A stretch of 64,000 nt of DNA from CAIRTM01 sp963723235 (GTDB taxonomy: Bacteria > Desulfobacterota > WTBG01 > CAIYCZ01 > CAIRTM01). The position numbers were made by a program, and so were the translations under genes. Numbering within the stretch: the first letter of the stretch is position 1; every line of letters starts with the position of its first letter. Under the pieces are notes generated by a model that saw only the letters and a list, made by a program, of their open reading frames with translations, did not search any database and was not told the DNA's origin. Where the stretch lies: assembly GCA_963723235.1 (NCBI GenBank), contig CAVRPV010000010.1:248001-312000 (forward strand). Direction: 5' to 3'. Shown here piece by piece: positions 16,727-26,756 of this stretch.

Positions 16727-17308
16727 TCAGGAACCGCTATCAACTTCGGTAATGGTTATGCTCTTTATAAAATCGAGATCCAGTCTAAAGTCAAAAGTGC
16801 GCGATGGTTTATTTTTGTTGCCTATAATGGAGCAGGTATACTCAGCCAGTCCTGATGCCGGGTCGACACGCAGATGCTCGGGAAACAGACACTGCGTTTT
16901 AACAACAGGTCCCCTGATCGGGTAGACATACATTTTTTTGCCGGAATCGGTTATTTCCCATTCTATTTTGTGAATGTCCTTGAGATGAATGCGTAAGGCG
17001 TGAGTACCGCTATTCGATCCCGGGGTATCTTGCTCAACAATAGTGGCCATCAGTTCGCGACTTATCAAGCTGTTGGTATCGAGAAAAGCGGTTTCACCGC
17101 GTTCCTGCCATTGGTAATGAAAATGGGCATTGTAAATATCAGTTTTATTATTGTAAACGTCCAGGACCTGTGCTTTTATAAACGGAGGCTTGGACGTATC
17201 AGAACAGGCACCAACACTTAAGAACCCGGCTATAAACAGACACGCCAGAGTGCGTCGGCAGATTAGCATCAAGCATCGTATTTGTGTTTGCATCCTGCAA
17301 CAAACCAT
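16727..17308 (-). CDS. Putative lipoprotein, unknown function
   Basis: 193-residue protein with an N-terminal hydrophobic stretch (LACLFIAGFLSVGAC) ending in a lipobox, so it is probably a lipid-anchored envelope protein. The remainder is mostly beta-predicted with several aromatic and charged residues (YNAHFHYQWQERGETAF); two further Cys occur (KTQCLFP, EYTCSII). I recognise no family. The start at ATG 17308 has AGG eight bases upstream; starts six or fourteen codons later are possible. It is divergent from adenosine deaminase and convergent with apbE, so it is transcribed alone. Confidence 0.62.
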   Translation of the reverse strand: MVCCRMQTQIRCLMLICRRTLACLFIAGFLSVGACSDTSKPPFIKAQVLDVYNNKTDIYNAHFHYQWQERGETAFLDTNSLISRELMATIVEQDTPGSNSGTHALRIHLKDIHKIEWEITDSGKKMYVYPIRGPVVKTQCLFPEHLRVDPASGLAEYTCSIIGNKNKPSRTFDFRLDLDFIKSITITEVDSGS

Positions 17309-17498
17309 TTCCTAGACCTTACACCATTATGGCTGAAGCGGCGACAGCGGTAAAGCACTATTCAGAGGACAACGTACCTTTATTCTTAAACAAAACTATA
17401 TACAACCCTGCATAAACGTGCAACCTGCATCTTTTTAAAATGGAATATTATCTGCCTCAGTGACGCAGAATAGAATTAATACTCTATAGGAACAAGGC

Positions 17499-18521
17499 AT
17501 GGATACTGTGCAGGGTTTAGAACGCATTAAAAAATTTCCCAAGATCGATTTGCATCGTCATCTCGAAGGAAGCATAGAGCCGGATACCCTGCTCTATATT
17601 GCCCGCACCTTCGGTGGTGTACTGCCAACGTATGAGCTGGAAACTCTGCGCAACTGCATACAAATGACATGCGATACACCCGGGTTTGAAAATTTTCTCA
17701 ATAAATTCAAGGTATACCGTGGCTTTTATACATGCCGCGAAGCAATTCAATATGCTGCCTGCAAAGCGGTCAAAGCGGCTGCTGTTGATAATGTAAAATA
17801 CCTTGAACTGCGCTACAGCCCCACACATTTTGCCGGGGGCCGCTTTTGCGAACGTGATGTCGTTGAGTGGGTGCATACTGCAGTGCAGCGCACTGCACGT
17901 GAAAGCGATATAATTGTCATACCCATACTCACTATCAGCCGCGATTATGGTTTTGATCTTGCCGCAGCAACTGTTGATCTGGCCCTGGGCTTGCCTGACG
18001 GTTATTTCTGCGGCCTTGATATAGCCGGAGATGAAATTACCAATTCTGCCGAACCGTTTGAGCGGCTGTTTGAAAAATTCAGATCAAAGGGACTGGGGCT
18101 GTCTTTGCATGCCGGTGAAGCCTGCGGCGCAGTGAATGTGCGCCAGGCAGTTGATAAATTCGGCGCAAGCCGGATCGGACACGGCATCAGGTCGGCCGAG
18201 GATCCGGAAGTTATGCGCCTGCTGAGCGAACGCGATGTGCTGCTTGAGATTTGCCTGACCAGTAACGTGCACACCGGAGTTGTGCCGTCTGCAGGGGCTC
18301 ATCCCATAACAACACTTATGCGCCACCATGTACCGGTCTGCTTGAATACTGATGACCCTGCCATTTCTGCAATTACGCTCAGCGGTGAATATATGCTTGC
18401 ATCAACTGAACTTGGGTTGAGCGTGAAAGTGTTGAAGGCGTTAAACCGCGCTGCTCTCAGGCATGCTTTTCACCCTGATCCTGCCTGGCTTACAAAAAAA
18501 ATCGGCCACTACTGGCAGTAG
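17499..18521 (+). CDS. add: Adenosine deaminase
   Basis: 340-residue metal-dependent deaminase of the adenosine/AMP deaminase family, converting adenosine to inosine in purine salvage. Zinc ligands and catalytic residues are visible: DLHRHLEGS, SLHAGEACG, SRIGHGI (catalytic His), CLTSNV and LNTDDPAIS. The length equals the typical bacterial Add. Related enzymes deaminate adenine or other purine analogues, so the exact substrate is not certain. The start follows AGGAACAAGG. It is divergent from the lipoprotein gene and convergent with rarA. Confidence 0.92.
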   Translation: MDTVQGLERIKKFPKIDLHRHLEGSIEPDTLLYIARTFGGVLPTYELETLRNCIQMTCDTPGFENFLNKFKVYRGFYTCREAIQYAACKAVKAAAVDNVKYLELRYSPTHFAGGRFCERDVVEWVHTAVQRTARESDIIVIPILTISRDYGFDLAAATVDLALGLPDGYFCGLDIAGDEITNSAEPFERLFEKFRSKGLGLSLHAGEACGAVNVRQAVDKFGASRIGHGIRSAEDPEVMRLLSERDVLLEICLTSNVHTGVVPSAGAHPITTLMRHHVPVCLNTDDPAISAITLSGEYMLASTELGLSVKVLKALNRAALRHAFHPDPAWLTKKIGHYWQ

Positions 18522-18567
18522 CAGCCGATGGCCATATCGTTAGGATCAGGCTGTTTCATAGCAGCTG

Positions 18568-19878
18568 TCACTGCCCGCGTTTTTTTCCGGCAATGAAATC
18601 CATGCGCTCGGCAATAATTTTTTCATATCCCCGGCCTGAAGGCTGATAAAAACGCTCAGTTGCAATCTGTTCGGGTAAATACTTTTGGTGGGCGATTCCA
18701 TTATCATAATTATGATCGTACTTGTAGCCGTCACCATAACCCAGTTCACGCATAAGGCCGGTCGGGGCATTACGGATATGCAGGGGAACTGGCAACGTGC
18801 CTGTTTTTGCAATAAGTGCTGATACCCTCTGCCAGGCCAGATACAGGGCGTTACTCTTTGGAGCTGTAGCCAGGTATGCAACCGCCTGAGCAAGTGCGAG
18901 TTCGCCTTCAGGATGTCCTATACAGTGAAAGGCTTCACGCGCTTCAAGGGCGACCTGCAGGGCACGCGGGTCGGCATTGCCAATATCCTCGCTGGCAAAA
19001 CGAATCAGACGGCGGGCGATAAACAAGGGATCCTCACCGGCTGCAAGCATCCTGGCGAGCCAGTACAGGGCGGCATCAACATCGCTTCCACGCAGCGACT
19101 TGTGCAAGGCTGAAATCAGGTTATAGTGCTCCTCGCCGTCTTTATCGTAGAGCAGCATTTTTTGCTGCAGTGCGTCTTCAACGCTGATACGGTTAATCCT
19201 GTGTACCCCTTGAGTATCTGCAGCGGTCAGCATAACGCTCAGTTCCAGCGTGTTGAGGGCGACACGCGCATCCCCCTGACTGTACTGTGCGATGAGACCC
19301 AGCATGTCCTTGTCAATTGCGACCTGAAAAGCACCCATGCCGCGCTGTTTGTCCGCAATGGCATTTTCCAGAATTTTGACAATATCCGCTTCGGATAATT
19401 GCTGCAGAAGTAATACCTTGGTGCGCGATAAAAGCGGGGAGATAACTTCAAAAGAAGGGTTTTCAGTTGTAGCACCTATGAGAACAATATCACCGTTTTC
19501 CACATGGGGCAAAAAAGCATCCTGCTGTGCTTTGTTAAAACGATGAATTTCATCTATGAAAAGAATGGTGCGTTGGTTCTGGTTTTTTTGCAGTTCAATC
19601 GCAGCGGCAATGACCTGACGAACGTCTTTAATGCCTGAGGTCACCGCGCTTAATGCCACAAACACCGCTCCGGATACAGTTGCAATTATGCGGGCCAGCG
19701 TGGTTTTGCCGGTGCCGGGTGGTCCCCATAGAATGATTGAGCATGGCTCGGCCTGCTCGATCATATGATGCAGCAGTCTACCCGGTGCGGTAAGGTGTTC
19801 CTGGCCAATAAACTCGGCCAGACTGACGGGGCGTATACGCTCGGCAAGCGGCACGCTAAATTCAGGCTTATCTGACAT
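18568..19878 (-). CDS. rarA: Replication-associated recombination protein RarA (MgsA), AAA+ ATPase
   Basis: 436-residue clamp-loader-like AAA+ ATPase that acts at stalled replication forks. Walker A GPPGTGKTT (about residues 52-60), Walker B LFIDEIHRF and sensor 1 GATTENPSFEV, followed by the arginine-finger region SRTKV, are all present. The C-terminal tetramerisation domain includes GSDVDAALYWLARML and PRALQVA. The length is typical. No frame disruption. The reverse-strand gene stands alone with a possible promoter at 20005-20034. Confidence 0.95.
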   Translation of the reverse strand: MSDKPEFSVPLAERIRPVSLAEFIGQEHLTAPGRLLHHMIEQAEPCSIILWGPPGTGKTTLARIIATVSGAVFVALSAVTSGIKDVRQVIAAAIELQKNQNQRTILFIDEIHRFNKAQQDAFLPHVENGDIVLIGATTENPSFEVISPLLSRTKVLLLQQLSEADIVKILENAIADKQRGMGAFQVAIDKDMLGLIAQYSQGDARVALNTLELSVMLTAADTQGVHRINRISVEDALQQKMLLYDKDGEEHYNLISALHKSLRGSDVDAALYWLARMLAAGEDPLFIARRLIRFASEDIGNADPRALQVALEAREAFHCIGHPEGELALAQAVAYLATAPKSNALYLAWQRVSALIAKTGTLPVPLHIRNAPTGLMRELGYGDGYKYDHNYDNGIAHQKYLPEQIATERFYQPSGRGYEKIIAERMDFIAGKKRGQ

Positions 19879-20004
19879 GGCAGCTCCAAAACAGATACAT
19901 CGTTACGCATGTCCATTCATCACAGGCATGTTGCAAGAATTGGTTTCAATTGTCACACAGCTCAACGTGTCGTCTTAAACTGTTGTGGAGCATGTGCGCC
20001 TACC

Positions 20005-20034
20005 ACAATACGATTTAATTTATTTTTTGTCAAT
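20005..20034 (-). promoter_or_regulatory. Possible rarA promoter
   Basis: Reverse strand TTGACA (20034-20029), 18-base AT-rich spacer, then TATTGT (20010-20005). It lies about 125 bases before rarA. The 304-base gap 19879-20182 holds nothing else that I can support; a small TTTCCA-AAC-TGGAAA hairpin occurs near 20130 before trpD. Confidence 0.38.
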
Positions 20035-20182
20035 AGAACGCGTGAATACCCGCGTGTTTCAGGCTATTTTTTTCGTGCGTATATTTTTCATTATTACGCA
20101 TCTGCTAAATGTGCTATATTTTCAAAAAAGTCTTTCCAAACTGGAAAACTAACAAAAATATTTTTTGTAAAACAACTCTTCG

Positions 20183-21205
20183 ATGTTTAAAAAAGCGCTT
20201 AAACTGTTGGCTGCCGGCCGCGATCTTGATGAAGATATCATGAGTGCATGTATGCATGCCATCATGAGTGGTGAAGCCACTGATGTCCATATTTCCTCAT
20301 TTCTGACCGCATTGCTGATGAAAGGCGAAACCGCACTAGAAATAGCTGCTGCTGCACGGGTTATGCGATCAAAAGCCACAACCGTACCTCTTAAACACAG
20401 CCTTTTCGACTCCCTTGTGGATATAGTCGGTACAGGTGGTGATATGGCAAACACGTTCAATATCTCCACTGCTGCAGCTTTTGTCGCCTGCGCTGCCGGT
20501 CTGTCAATCGCCAAACATGGCAACCGGGCCGCCACCAGCAGCTGTGGCAGCGCCGACGTGCTTGAAGCACTCGGGGTTAATATCATGCTTACTCCCGAAC
20601 AGGTTGCCGCTTGTATTGAACGCACCGGTATCGGATTTTTATTCGCCCGTAATCTGCATCCGGCCATGAAATACGCCGCCCCGGTACGTGCGCAGATTTC
20701 CGTTCCAACTGTGTTTAATCTGCTTGGGCCCCTCACGAATCCGGCTGATGCCGATTATGTGGTACTGGGCGTAAACCGTCGTGAACTGACCGACATGCTG
20801 GCTGCCGTGGCCGGATTGCTTGGCCGCAAACGAGCCCTGGTTGTTTACGGCCTTGACGGACTCGATGAGATCAGCATATGCGCACCAACCCGCATCAGCA
20901 CATATGAAAACGGCGCTGTAACAACCTGCATGTTTAACCCTGCTGAGCTGGGTTTGCCCTGCGCCAACCGTTCAGATATTGTCGGAGGTGATGCCAACCG
21001 CAACGCTGCAATCATAGAGGCTATTTTCAACGGTGAGAAGGGGCCGCGGCGCGAAATCGTATGCTTGAATGCCGGCGCTGCACTGGTTGCAGCCGGCCGG
21101 TCTGCGTCAATCAAAGAAGGATTTGGAATAGCCTGCGCTGTTGTTGACTCCGGCGCAGCAATAAAAAAACTGCGTCAGTTGCAGAAGATCACTGCAGGGT
21201 TTTAA
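20183..21205 (+). CDS. trpD: Anthranilate phosphoribosyltransferase
   Basis: 340-residue TrpD, which transfers phosphoribose from PRPP to anthranilate in tryptophan synthesis. The PRPP loop DIVGTGGDMANTFNIST, the KHGNRAATSSCGSADVLEALG block and GPLTNPA are intact. ATG 20183 has only a weak ribosome-binding site. It is followed by trpC after six bases, then folC and lptD; trpE/G, trpB and trpA are not in the window and trpF lies apart at 52157. So the pathway genes are dispersed in this genome. Confidence 0.96.
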   Translation: MFKKALKLLAAGRDLDEDIMSACMHAIMSGEATDVHISSFLTALLMKGETALEIAAAARVMRSKATTVPLKHSLFDSLVDIVGTGGDMANTFNISTAAAFVACAAGLSIAKHGNRAATSSCGSADVLEALGVNIMLTPEQVAACIERTGIGFLFARNLHPAMKYAAPVRAQISVPTVFNLLGPLTNPADADYVVLGVNRRELTDMLAAVAGLLGRKRALVVYGLDGLDEISICAPTRISTYENGAVTTCMFNPAELGLPCANRSDIVGGDANRNAAIIEAIFNGEKGPRREIVCLNAGAALVAAGRSASIKEGFGIACAVVDSGAAIKKLRQLQKITAGF

Positions 21206-21211
21206 CGTTCC

Positions 21212-21988
21212 ATGATACTTTCAAAAATATTAGAACAGACCAAAATTACTCTTGCTGCCCGCAAACAGGCTGTCAGCCGTGAGCAGCTTATAGACGAGTT
21301 GCAAAAACAGGAGCCTGCACGTAATTTTGCACACATGCTCAGCAGACCAGGCAGGATCAATATCATTGCTGAAGCCAAAAAAGCATCCCCCTCCAAGGGT
21401 ATCATCAGGCCTGACTTTGACCCAGTCGCTATTGCACAGTGTTATGAAAAAAACGGGGCAGGGGCCGTTTCAGTGCTGACCGAAGAACACTTCTTCCAGG
21501 GCCATCTGGATTACCTGCGGCTCATACGCCGGTCGGTCAGCATACCGGTGCTCAGGAAGGATTTTATTATCGATCCCTACCAGGTGTATGAAGCACGTGC
21601 GGCCGGTGCCGATGCGCTTCTGCTGATTGCAGCCGCACTTGACACATCTGAATTGTCTTCACTGTTACATTTGACCTATGATCTTGGCATGCAGGCCCTG
21701 GTTGAGGTTCACACTGCAGACGAACTTCTAAAGGCACTTCATGTAAAACCTTCAATAATTGGAATAAACAATCGTAATTTAGACACTTTTCATACTAACA
21801 TAGGAACTACAATCGAGCTTCGAACCCTGATTCCGGAGGATATTATTATTGTGAGCGAAAGCGGCATTAATACCTCGGATGATATCAGGCGTTTGCGCTC
21901 CTGCGGAATTGATGCGTTCCTGATCGGCGAAGCACTGATGCGTGAACCTGACCCCGGCCTGAAGCTCAGTCAGCTTCTGTGCGCTTAA
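21212..21988 (+). CDS. trpC: Indole-3-glycerol phosphate synthase
   Basis: 258-residue (beta/alpha)8 enzyme catalysing ring closure to indole-3-glycerol phosphate. The catalytic and phosphate-binding motifs are visible: IIAEAKKASPSKG, VSVLTEEHFFQG, VLRKDFIIDPYQV, ALVEVHTADEL, IGINNRNLDTF, VSESGI and FLIGEALM. The length is typical for a monofunctional enzyme; there is no TrpF fusion, in agreement with the separate trpF at 52157. It lies six bases after trpD and seven before folC. Confidence 0.96.
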   Translation: MILSKILEQTKITLAARKQAVSREQLIDELQKQEPARNFAHMLSRPGRINIIAEAKKASPSKGIIRPDFDPVAIAQCYEKNGAGAVSVLTEEHFFQGHLDYLRLIRRSVSIPVLRKDFIIDPYQVYEARAAGADALLLIAAALDTSELSSLLHLTYDLGMQALVEVHTADELLKALHVKPSIIGINNRNLDTFHTNIGTTIELRTLIPEDIIIVSESGINTSDDIRRLRSCGIDAFLIGEALMREPDPGLKLSQLLCA

Positions 21989-21995
21989 AATCACG

Positions 21996-23303
21996 ATGAC
22001 GAATGCTTCCTACCAGGAAACAATCAGCTGGCTGTTTAGCTTACAAAAATTTGGCATCAAGTTGGGGCTGGGTTCCATAACCCGCCTGCTGGAACTGCTC
22101 GGCAATCCCCATCACAGCCTTCAATGCATCCATATCGCCGGAACCAACGGCAAAGGTTCAACTGCAGCGTATCTGCACGCAATATATTGCCATGCAGGCT
22201 ACCATCCGGGTCTGTACACCTCTCCGCATCTTGTTGATTTCTCCGAACGCATTATTATCGCCGGTCGGCCGATTGCACACAGTTCGGTTACTTCGCTCGT
22301 ACAACGTCTGCGTACACTGTGCCGTCGCAACAATCTAGAGCATATTACGTTTTTTGAATTCACAACTGCTCTCGCCCTGATGTATTTTGCGCAGCATGGG
22401 GCTGATCCCGTTATCCTTGAAACCGGCCTGGGCGGAAGGCTTGACGCTACAAATGTCGTTGACCCGCTGTTGAGCATCATTACATCAATCAGCCGCGAAC
22501 ACACCGTTCATCTCGGTCCGACGCTCATGCATATAACCCGTGAAAAAGCGGGTATCATAAAAAAGGGGCGCCCCTGTATCAGCGCTGTCACCCGGTCGGG
22601 ACCGCGTGATTGTATCAGGCAAATCTGTCAGGACAAAGGGGCACTGCTTCTGGAATATGGCCGTGATTTTTCAATGCGCCTGCATTCCAAGGGCTACTGT
22701 TATCAGGCGCATGAACGCCGCTATTCGGGATTGCGCCCCGGTCTTGCCGGACCGCATCAGGCATACAACGCTGCTGTAGCCATCACCGCGGTAGAACTTC
22801 TTCGTACCCGCTATGCATTGCAGGACATGGATATATATGCTGGAGTGCAATCCTGCCACTGGCCCGGTCGACTTGAAACCGTACAGATAGCACCTCGCAC
22901 TATTGTGCTTGACGGTGCTCATAATCCGGCTGCATGGCAGGCCCTGGCACGTGCTTTGAAGCATGCATTCAGCTATCGACGTCTTGTTCTGATTATCGGC
23001 GTTATGCGCGACAAGGACATACGATCCCTGCTGCGCCTTGTTGCTCTGGCACATATGTGTATCTTTTTTAAACCCGAAATGGAGCGTTCCGCTGGACGTG
23101 AGTATCTGGAAAAATATATTGTATTTTCAGAGAAAAAAAGGTTATTGTGGTGCGAAACAATAGCGCAGTCACTTGCAACTGCCCATGAAAAAACAGGACA
23201 GCAGGACCTGATATGCATTACCGGGTCGCTCTTCGCAGTGGGTGAAGCGCGTGAACTGTTGCGAAGCCGCAAAACTGACATGAGCGGGCGCATAGGCCTC
23301 TAA
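21996..23303 (+). CDS. folC: Folylpolyglutamate/dihydrofolate synthase FolC
   Basis: 435-residue Mur-ligase-family enzyme that adds glutamate to folates (and, in bifunctional forms, to dihydropteroate). The ATP loop HIAGTNGKGSTAAYL, the YTSPHLVDFSERI substrate motif, GLGGRLDATNVVDP, SREHTVHLG and the C-terminal LDGAHNPAAW are all present. Two DHFS/FPGS functions cannot be separated by sequence alone. It is the third gene of the trpD-trpC-folC unit; lptD follows after about 50 bases. Confidence 0.94.
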   Translation: MTNASYQETISWLFSLQKFGIKLGLGSITRLLELLGNPHHSLQCIHIAGTNGKGSTAAYLHAIYCHAGYHPGLYTSPHLVDFSERIIIAGRPIAHSSVTSLVQRLRTLCRRNNLEHITFFEFTTALALMYFAQHGADPVILETGLGGRLDATNVVDPLLSIITSISREHTVHLGPTLMHITREKAGIIKKGRPCISAVTRSGPRDCIRQICQDKGALLLEYGRDFSMRLHSKGYCYQAHERRYSGLRPGLAGPHQAYNAAVAITAVELLRTRYALQDMDIYAGVQSCHWPGRLETVQIAPRTIVLDGAHNPAAWQALARALKHAFSYRRLVLIIGVMRDKDIRSLLRLVALAHMCIFFKPEMERSAGREYLEKYIVFSEKKRLLWCETIAQSLATAHEKTGQQDLICITGSLFAVGEARELLRSRKTDMSGRIGL

Positions 23304-23356
23304 TGTAAGATATCGTGATTGTATGCTGATAACCATTATGGCACGGTCTGCAGGCC

Positions 23357-25628
23357 TTGAATCGCTTGGGCATGAACAGGCTTGGGATGACGGCATATAT
23401 GTATGCGTACTACAGAAATAAAAGAAACAAACCCAACGTGAATATCTTCTACAACGCAGTGAATCGTTTGAACGCTACAGAACTGTTTAAAGCCTTGGCT
23501 TTCATGATAGTATGGGTGTGCCTGCTTAACACGCAAGCCCTTGCCGCTACCCCCATGTCCAGATTAGAGCAGGACAGGGAACTGCCCGTCAATGTCGTAG
23601 CAGATATCCTCCAGTACAGCGACCAGCACGATGTACTGACTGCCAAAGGCGAAGCTGTTATTACACAGGGAACGCTTTCTATTAAAGCCGATACTATTAA
23701 GATTAATATGGTAACGAAAGAAACCGAAGCACAGGGCAACGTACTGCTTACGCAGAACGGCGACACGATTGAGTGCGAATCTTTCACCGTTAATCTCGAT
23801 ACACAGGTTGGTGTGGTTCGTCAGGCAAAAATATTCATTAAAAATGAAAATTTGCATATCAATGGACGAGAGGTACAAAAAACCGGACCCAACACCTATA
23901 CGGTACACGATGGCACCATAACCACCTGTGATGCCAAGAATCCCCCGTGGCGCATTGAAGCCTCTGTTATCGATGTTGAGGTTGAAGGCTATGCCGTAGC
24001 CCGCCACCCTTTGCTCAAGGTTAAAGGCGTTCCGGTAATGTATTTGCCCGCTATGGTTGTGCCGGTAAAAACAGAACGGCAATCAGGATTCCTTCCTCCT
24101 GAAATTGGTTATTCAAACCGCTCCGGATATGAGATGGACAATTCATTCTTCTGGGCGATCAATGATCAAAGTGACGCAACGTTCTGGCTTGATACGGCAA
24201 CCGAGCAGGGAGTCGGCACGGGTGCCGAATACCGCATTAAGCTAGCCGAAGAAACAGACGCGAAACTCTACGGCTATTACGCGGATGAAATGAGCAGCTA
24301 TCAGGATGAACAATATAAAAACCCCCTGGACCGTAGCGATCAACGCTACTTTCTTAACTTTGAAGGGCAGCATTATTTCGATGCTGACATGTATATGAAA
24401 GCGGATGTGTCGCAAATTTCCGACCGTCAGTTTTATTACGATTACGGGAACATTGTAAGCCGCTCCAAAAGTGATTACAGCCGCGACAGCACCAACAACC
24501 TTGACAAACAGGAGTCCACGGTTTTTTTCAACAAAAACTGGGAAGATTCCAATCTGCTTGTAAATACGACCTGGTTCGAAAATCTGCGCTACAACGATCC
24601 CTATACGGTACAGCGTTTGCCCGAGGCGCTCTATTCAACCAAACTTATGCCGGTTAAAAGCACCCCGTTGTTTTACCAAGTCGACGCAGGCTATGATAAT
24701 TTCTGGCGTGATAGCGGCCAAAAAGGGCAGCGCATTAACTTGTACCCACAACTTGCCATGCCGATGCTGATGGGAGGCTGGCTCAGGTTTACACCCGAGG
24801 TCGGCCTGAGAGGCGTTCAATATTTAGGGCTGAACGAAACCGAGGGTGATGAAACCAGTGCACTTTTTCCGACTGTCAACGCCCAGCTCGCAACAACGTT
24901 TGTCCGGATTTTTGATGTCGACGGGCAATCCTTGAAAAAAATACGCCATACGCTTGAGCCCGGACTTGAATATGAATATGTGGCTTCAGATAATCAAAAC
25001 GAATTCCCTGATGCCTTTGATAGCCCTGAAAATTATTATACACGTCATTGGGCGGGTTATTTCATCAAGAATCGTTTTTCGTCCCTTTTTCGTGACGCTT
25101 CCGGAGAATTGTCCGAACATGAGATGGGGTATTTAAAAGTTGGCCAGGCCTGGAATTTTACCCCTCCAGATCAAGGGCTGTACTATGCCGGTGACCGCGA
25201 CGATACTTCAACGGACCTGTATACTGAATTGAGCCTTGACTTGAACAAGCATTTTTACTTCAAGGGTGATACGTATTATGACCCCTATCAGCAAAATCTG
25301 CGCCGATACAGTATTTTGGGACGATTGTCCGGTTTTGGGAAAAAGCTATCTAAGTGCTGAATATCGCTACTGGCGTGATCTGTATCAGTATCTACAGTTT
25401 GGTACGTATTTCAATGTTACAAGCTGGCTGGCCATGTTTGTAAATACTCGCTATGATTATTTTTATAATCAGGACTTTGAAACCGATATTGGTATTGAAT
25501 ATCACAGCCAGTGCTGGGGTATACGTCTTTGGCATGAAACTGACGGCGGAGACGAGAACACTCGATCTTCTTCATCCGTGAAAGCCATGTTTTTCGTTAA
25601 AGGTTTCGGCGACCGTACAGTTTTTTGA
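23357..25628 (+). CDS. lptD: LPS-assembly outer-membrane protein LptD (one apparent +1 insertion)
   Basis: Outer-membrane barrel that inserts lipopolysaccharide. Domains: export signal (LFKALAFMIVWVCLLNTQALA), OstA/LptA-like jellyroll (VADILQYSDQHDVLTAKGEAVITQG, ..GNVLLTQNGDTIE), the TTCDAKNPPWRI motif, then barrel strands from GYSNRSGYEMDN onward. The frame ends at 25360, but barrel sequence (SYLSAEYRYWRDLYQY) continues in the next frame to 25628. Removing one A from AAAAA at 25342-25346 restores GFGKSYLSAEYRYW, 756 residues in total. The start is unclear: TTG 23357 and two following ATGs lie in an imperfect 15-base tandem repeat (encoding NRLGM twice), and about 40 residues precede the signal sequence. 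LPS export implies a diderm cell. Confidence 0.88.
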
Positions 25629-25822
25629 TGTACTTTTAGATAGTCGCGTATAGCCGTAGTTCTAGTGTTCTTGACCTACTCGTCGTAGTATAAATGCCAA
25701 AAAATCATATAGGTAAGCGCGTCTAGATATAATTGAGGACTGTGCAGGCAGTTTATTCAATTTTGCTCATACATCCTACAGCAAAGACAAATATAGTTTT
25801 ATTCTTAATAATGGTTAGAGTA

Positions 25823-26743
25823 ATGGCTGGCATTGGCAAAGTCCTTGTAGTCGATGATAATGAATTAATACGACGGCTTGCCTCAACGCTGCTGGCCAAG
25901 AAGAATTACGAGGTTGCAACCGCAACAAACGGAAGGCAAGCTATAGAGCAGAGCCATATCTTCAACCCGGATGTGATACTACTGGATGTCATGATGCCCG
26001 AAATGGACGGATTTGAATGCTGCCGACGTTTAAAGAGTGAAGACAGCACCATGGATATTCCTGTCATTATGGTCTCCAGTAATACCGAATCAATCGATAA
26101 AATAAAGGGCCTGGAGATTGGAGCATCTGATTACGTTGATAAGCCCTTTAACTACGGCGAACTGCTTGCACGTGTCGGAACGCAGGTAAAGATGAAAAGC
26201 CTGTTAAATGAATTGGAGAAAAAGAACGCAATACTTGAAGAGCTTGTTAAAAAAGACAGCCTGACAAACCTGTATAATCACCGCTATTTTCATGAACGCA
26301 TGACTGACGAATTTACACGCAGTGTACGCAGCAAGAGTCCACTGAGTTGCCTTGTCTGTGATATTGATTTGTTCAAGAGTATAAACGACACGTACGGACA
26401 TCAGGCCGGTGATGAAATCCTGAAATCACTGGCTGCAGTTTTTAAGAACATAATCCGTTGTGATGATGTCCCAAGCCGTTACGGCGGTGAAGAGTTTGCA
26501 TTTATCCTGCCCCATACTGATATAGGGGATGCGGCCGCTCTCGGTGAAAAAATTCGCCGGTGCGTGGAGGATACTGTTTTCACCTCCGGGAATAAAGACA
26601 TTTCCATTACTATCAGTATGGGTGTTTCTGCTGTTCCTGCCAATAATGCATCAACACATATTGAACTCATCAGGCTTGCCGATGAAGCCCTGTATGCAGC
26701 CAAGCAAGCTGGCAGAAATAAACTCATCATAGCAATGTATTAG
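25823..26743 (+). CDS. Response regulator with GGDEF output (diguanylate cyclase)
   Basis: 306-residue protein from the Met at 25823 (a longer frame from 25733 adds a non-homologous segment). The receiver has VVDDNELIR, the phosphoacceptor in ILLDVMMPEMDG and the Lys in DYVDKPF. A short coiled-coil (LLNELEKKNAILEELVKK) joins it to a GGDEF domain with the active motif RYGGEEF. RCDD five residues before it is an inhibitory I-site (RxxD), so product inhibition by c-di-GMP is expected. It should make c-di-GMP when phosphorylated. The hybrid kinase that begins 13 bases downstream is the likely partner. A TATAAT lies at 25728-25733. Confidence 0.93.
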   Translation: MAGIGKVLVVDDNELIRRLASTLLAKKNYEVATATNGRQAIEQSHIFNPDVILLDVMMPEMDGFECCRRLKSEDSTMDIPVIMVSSNTESIDKIKGLEIGASDYVDKPFNYGELLARVGTQVKMKSLLNELEKKNAILEELVKKDSLTNLYNHRYFHERMTDEFTRSVRSKSPLSCLVCDIDLFKSINDTYGHQAGDEILKSLAAVFKNIIRCDDVPSRYGGEEFAFILPHTDIGDAAALGEKIRRCVEDTVFTSGNKDISITISMGVSAVPANNASTHIELIRLADEALYAAKQAGRNKLIIAMY

Positions 26744-26756
26744 AGTCCCTTGCGAT

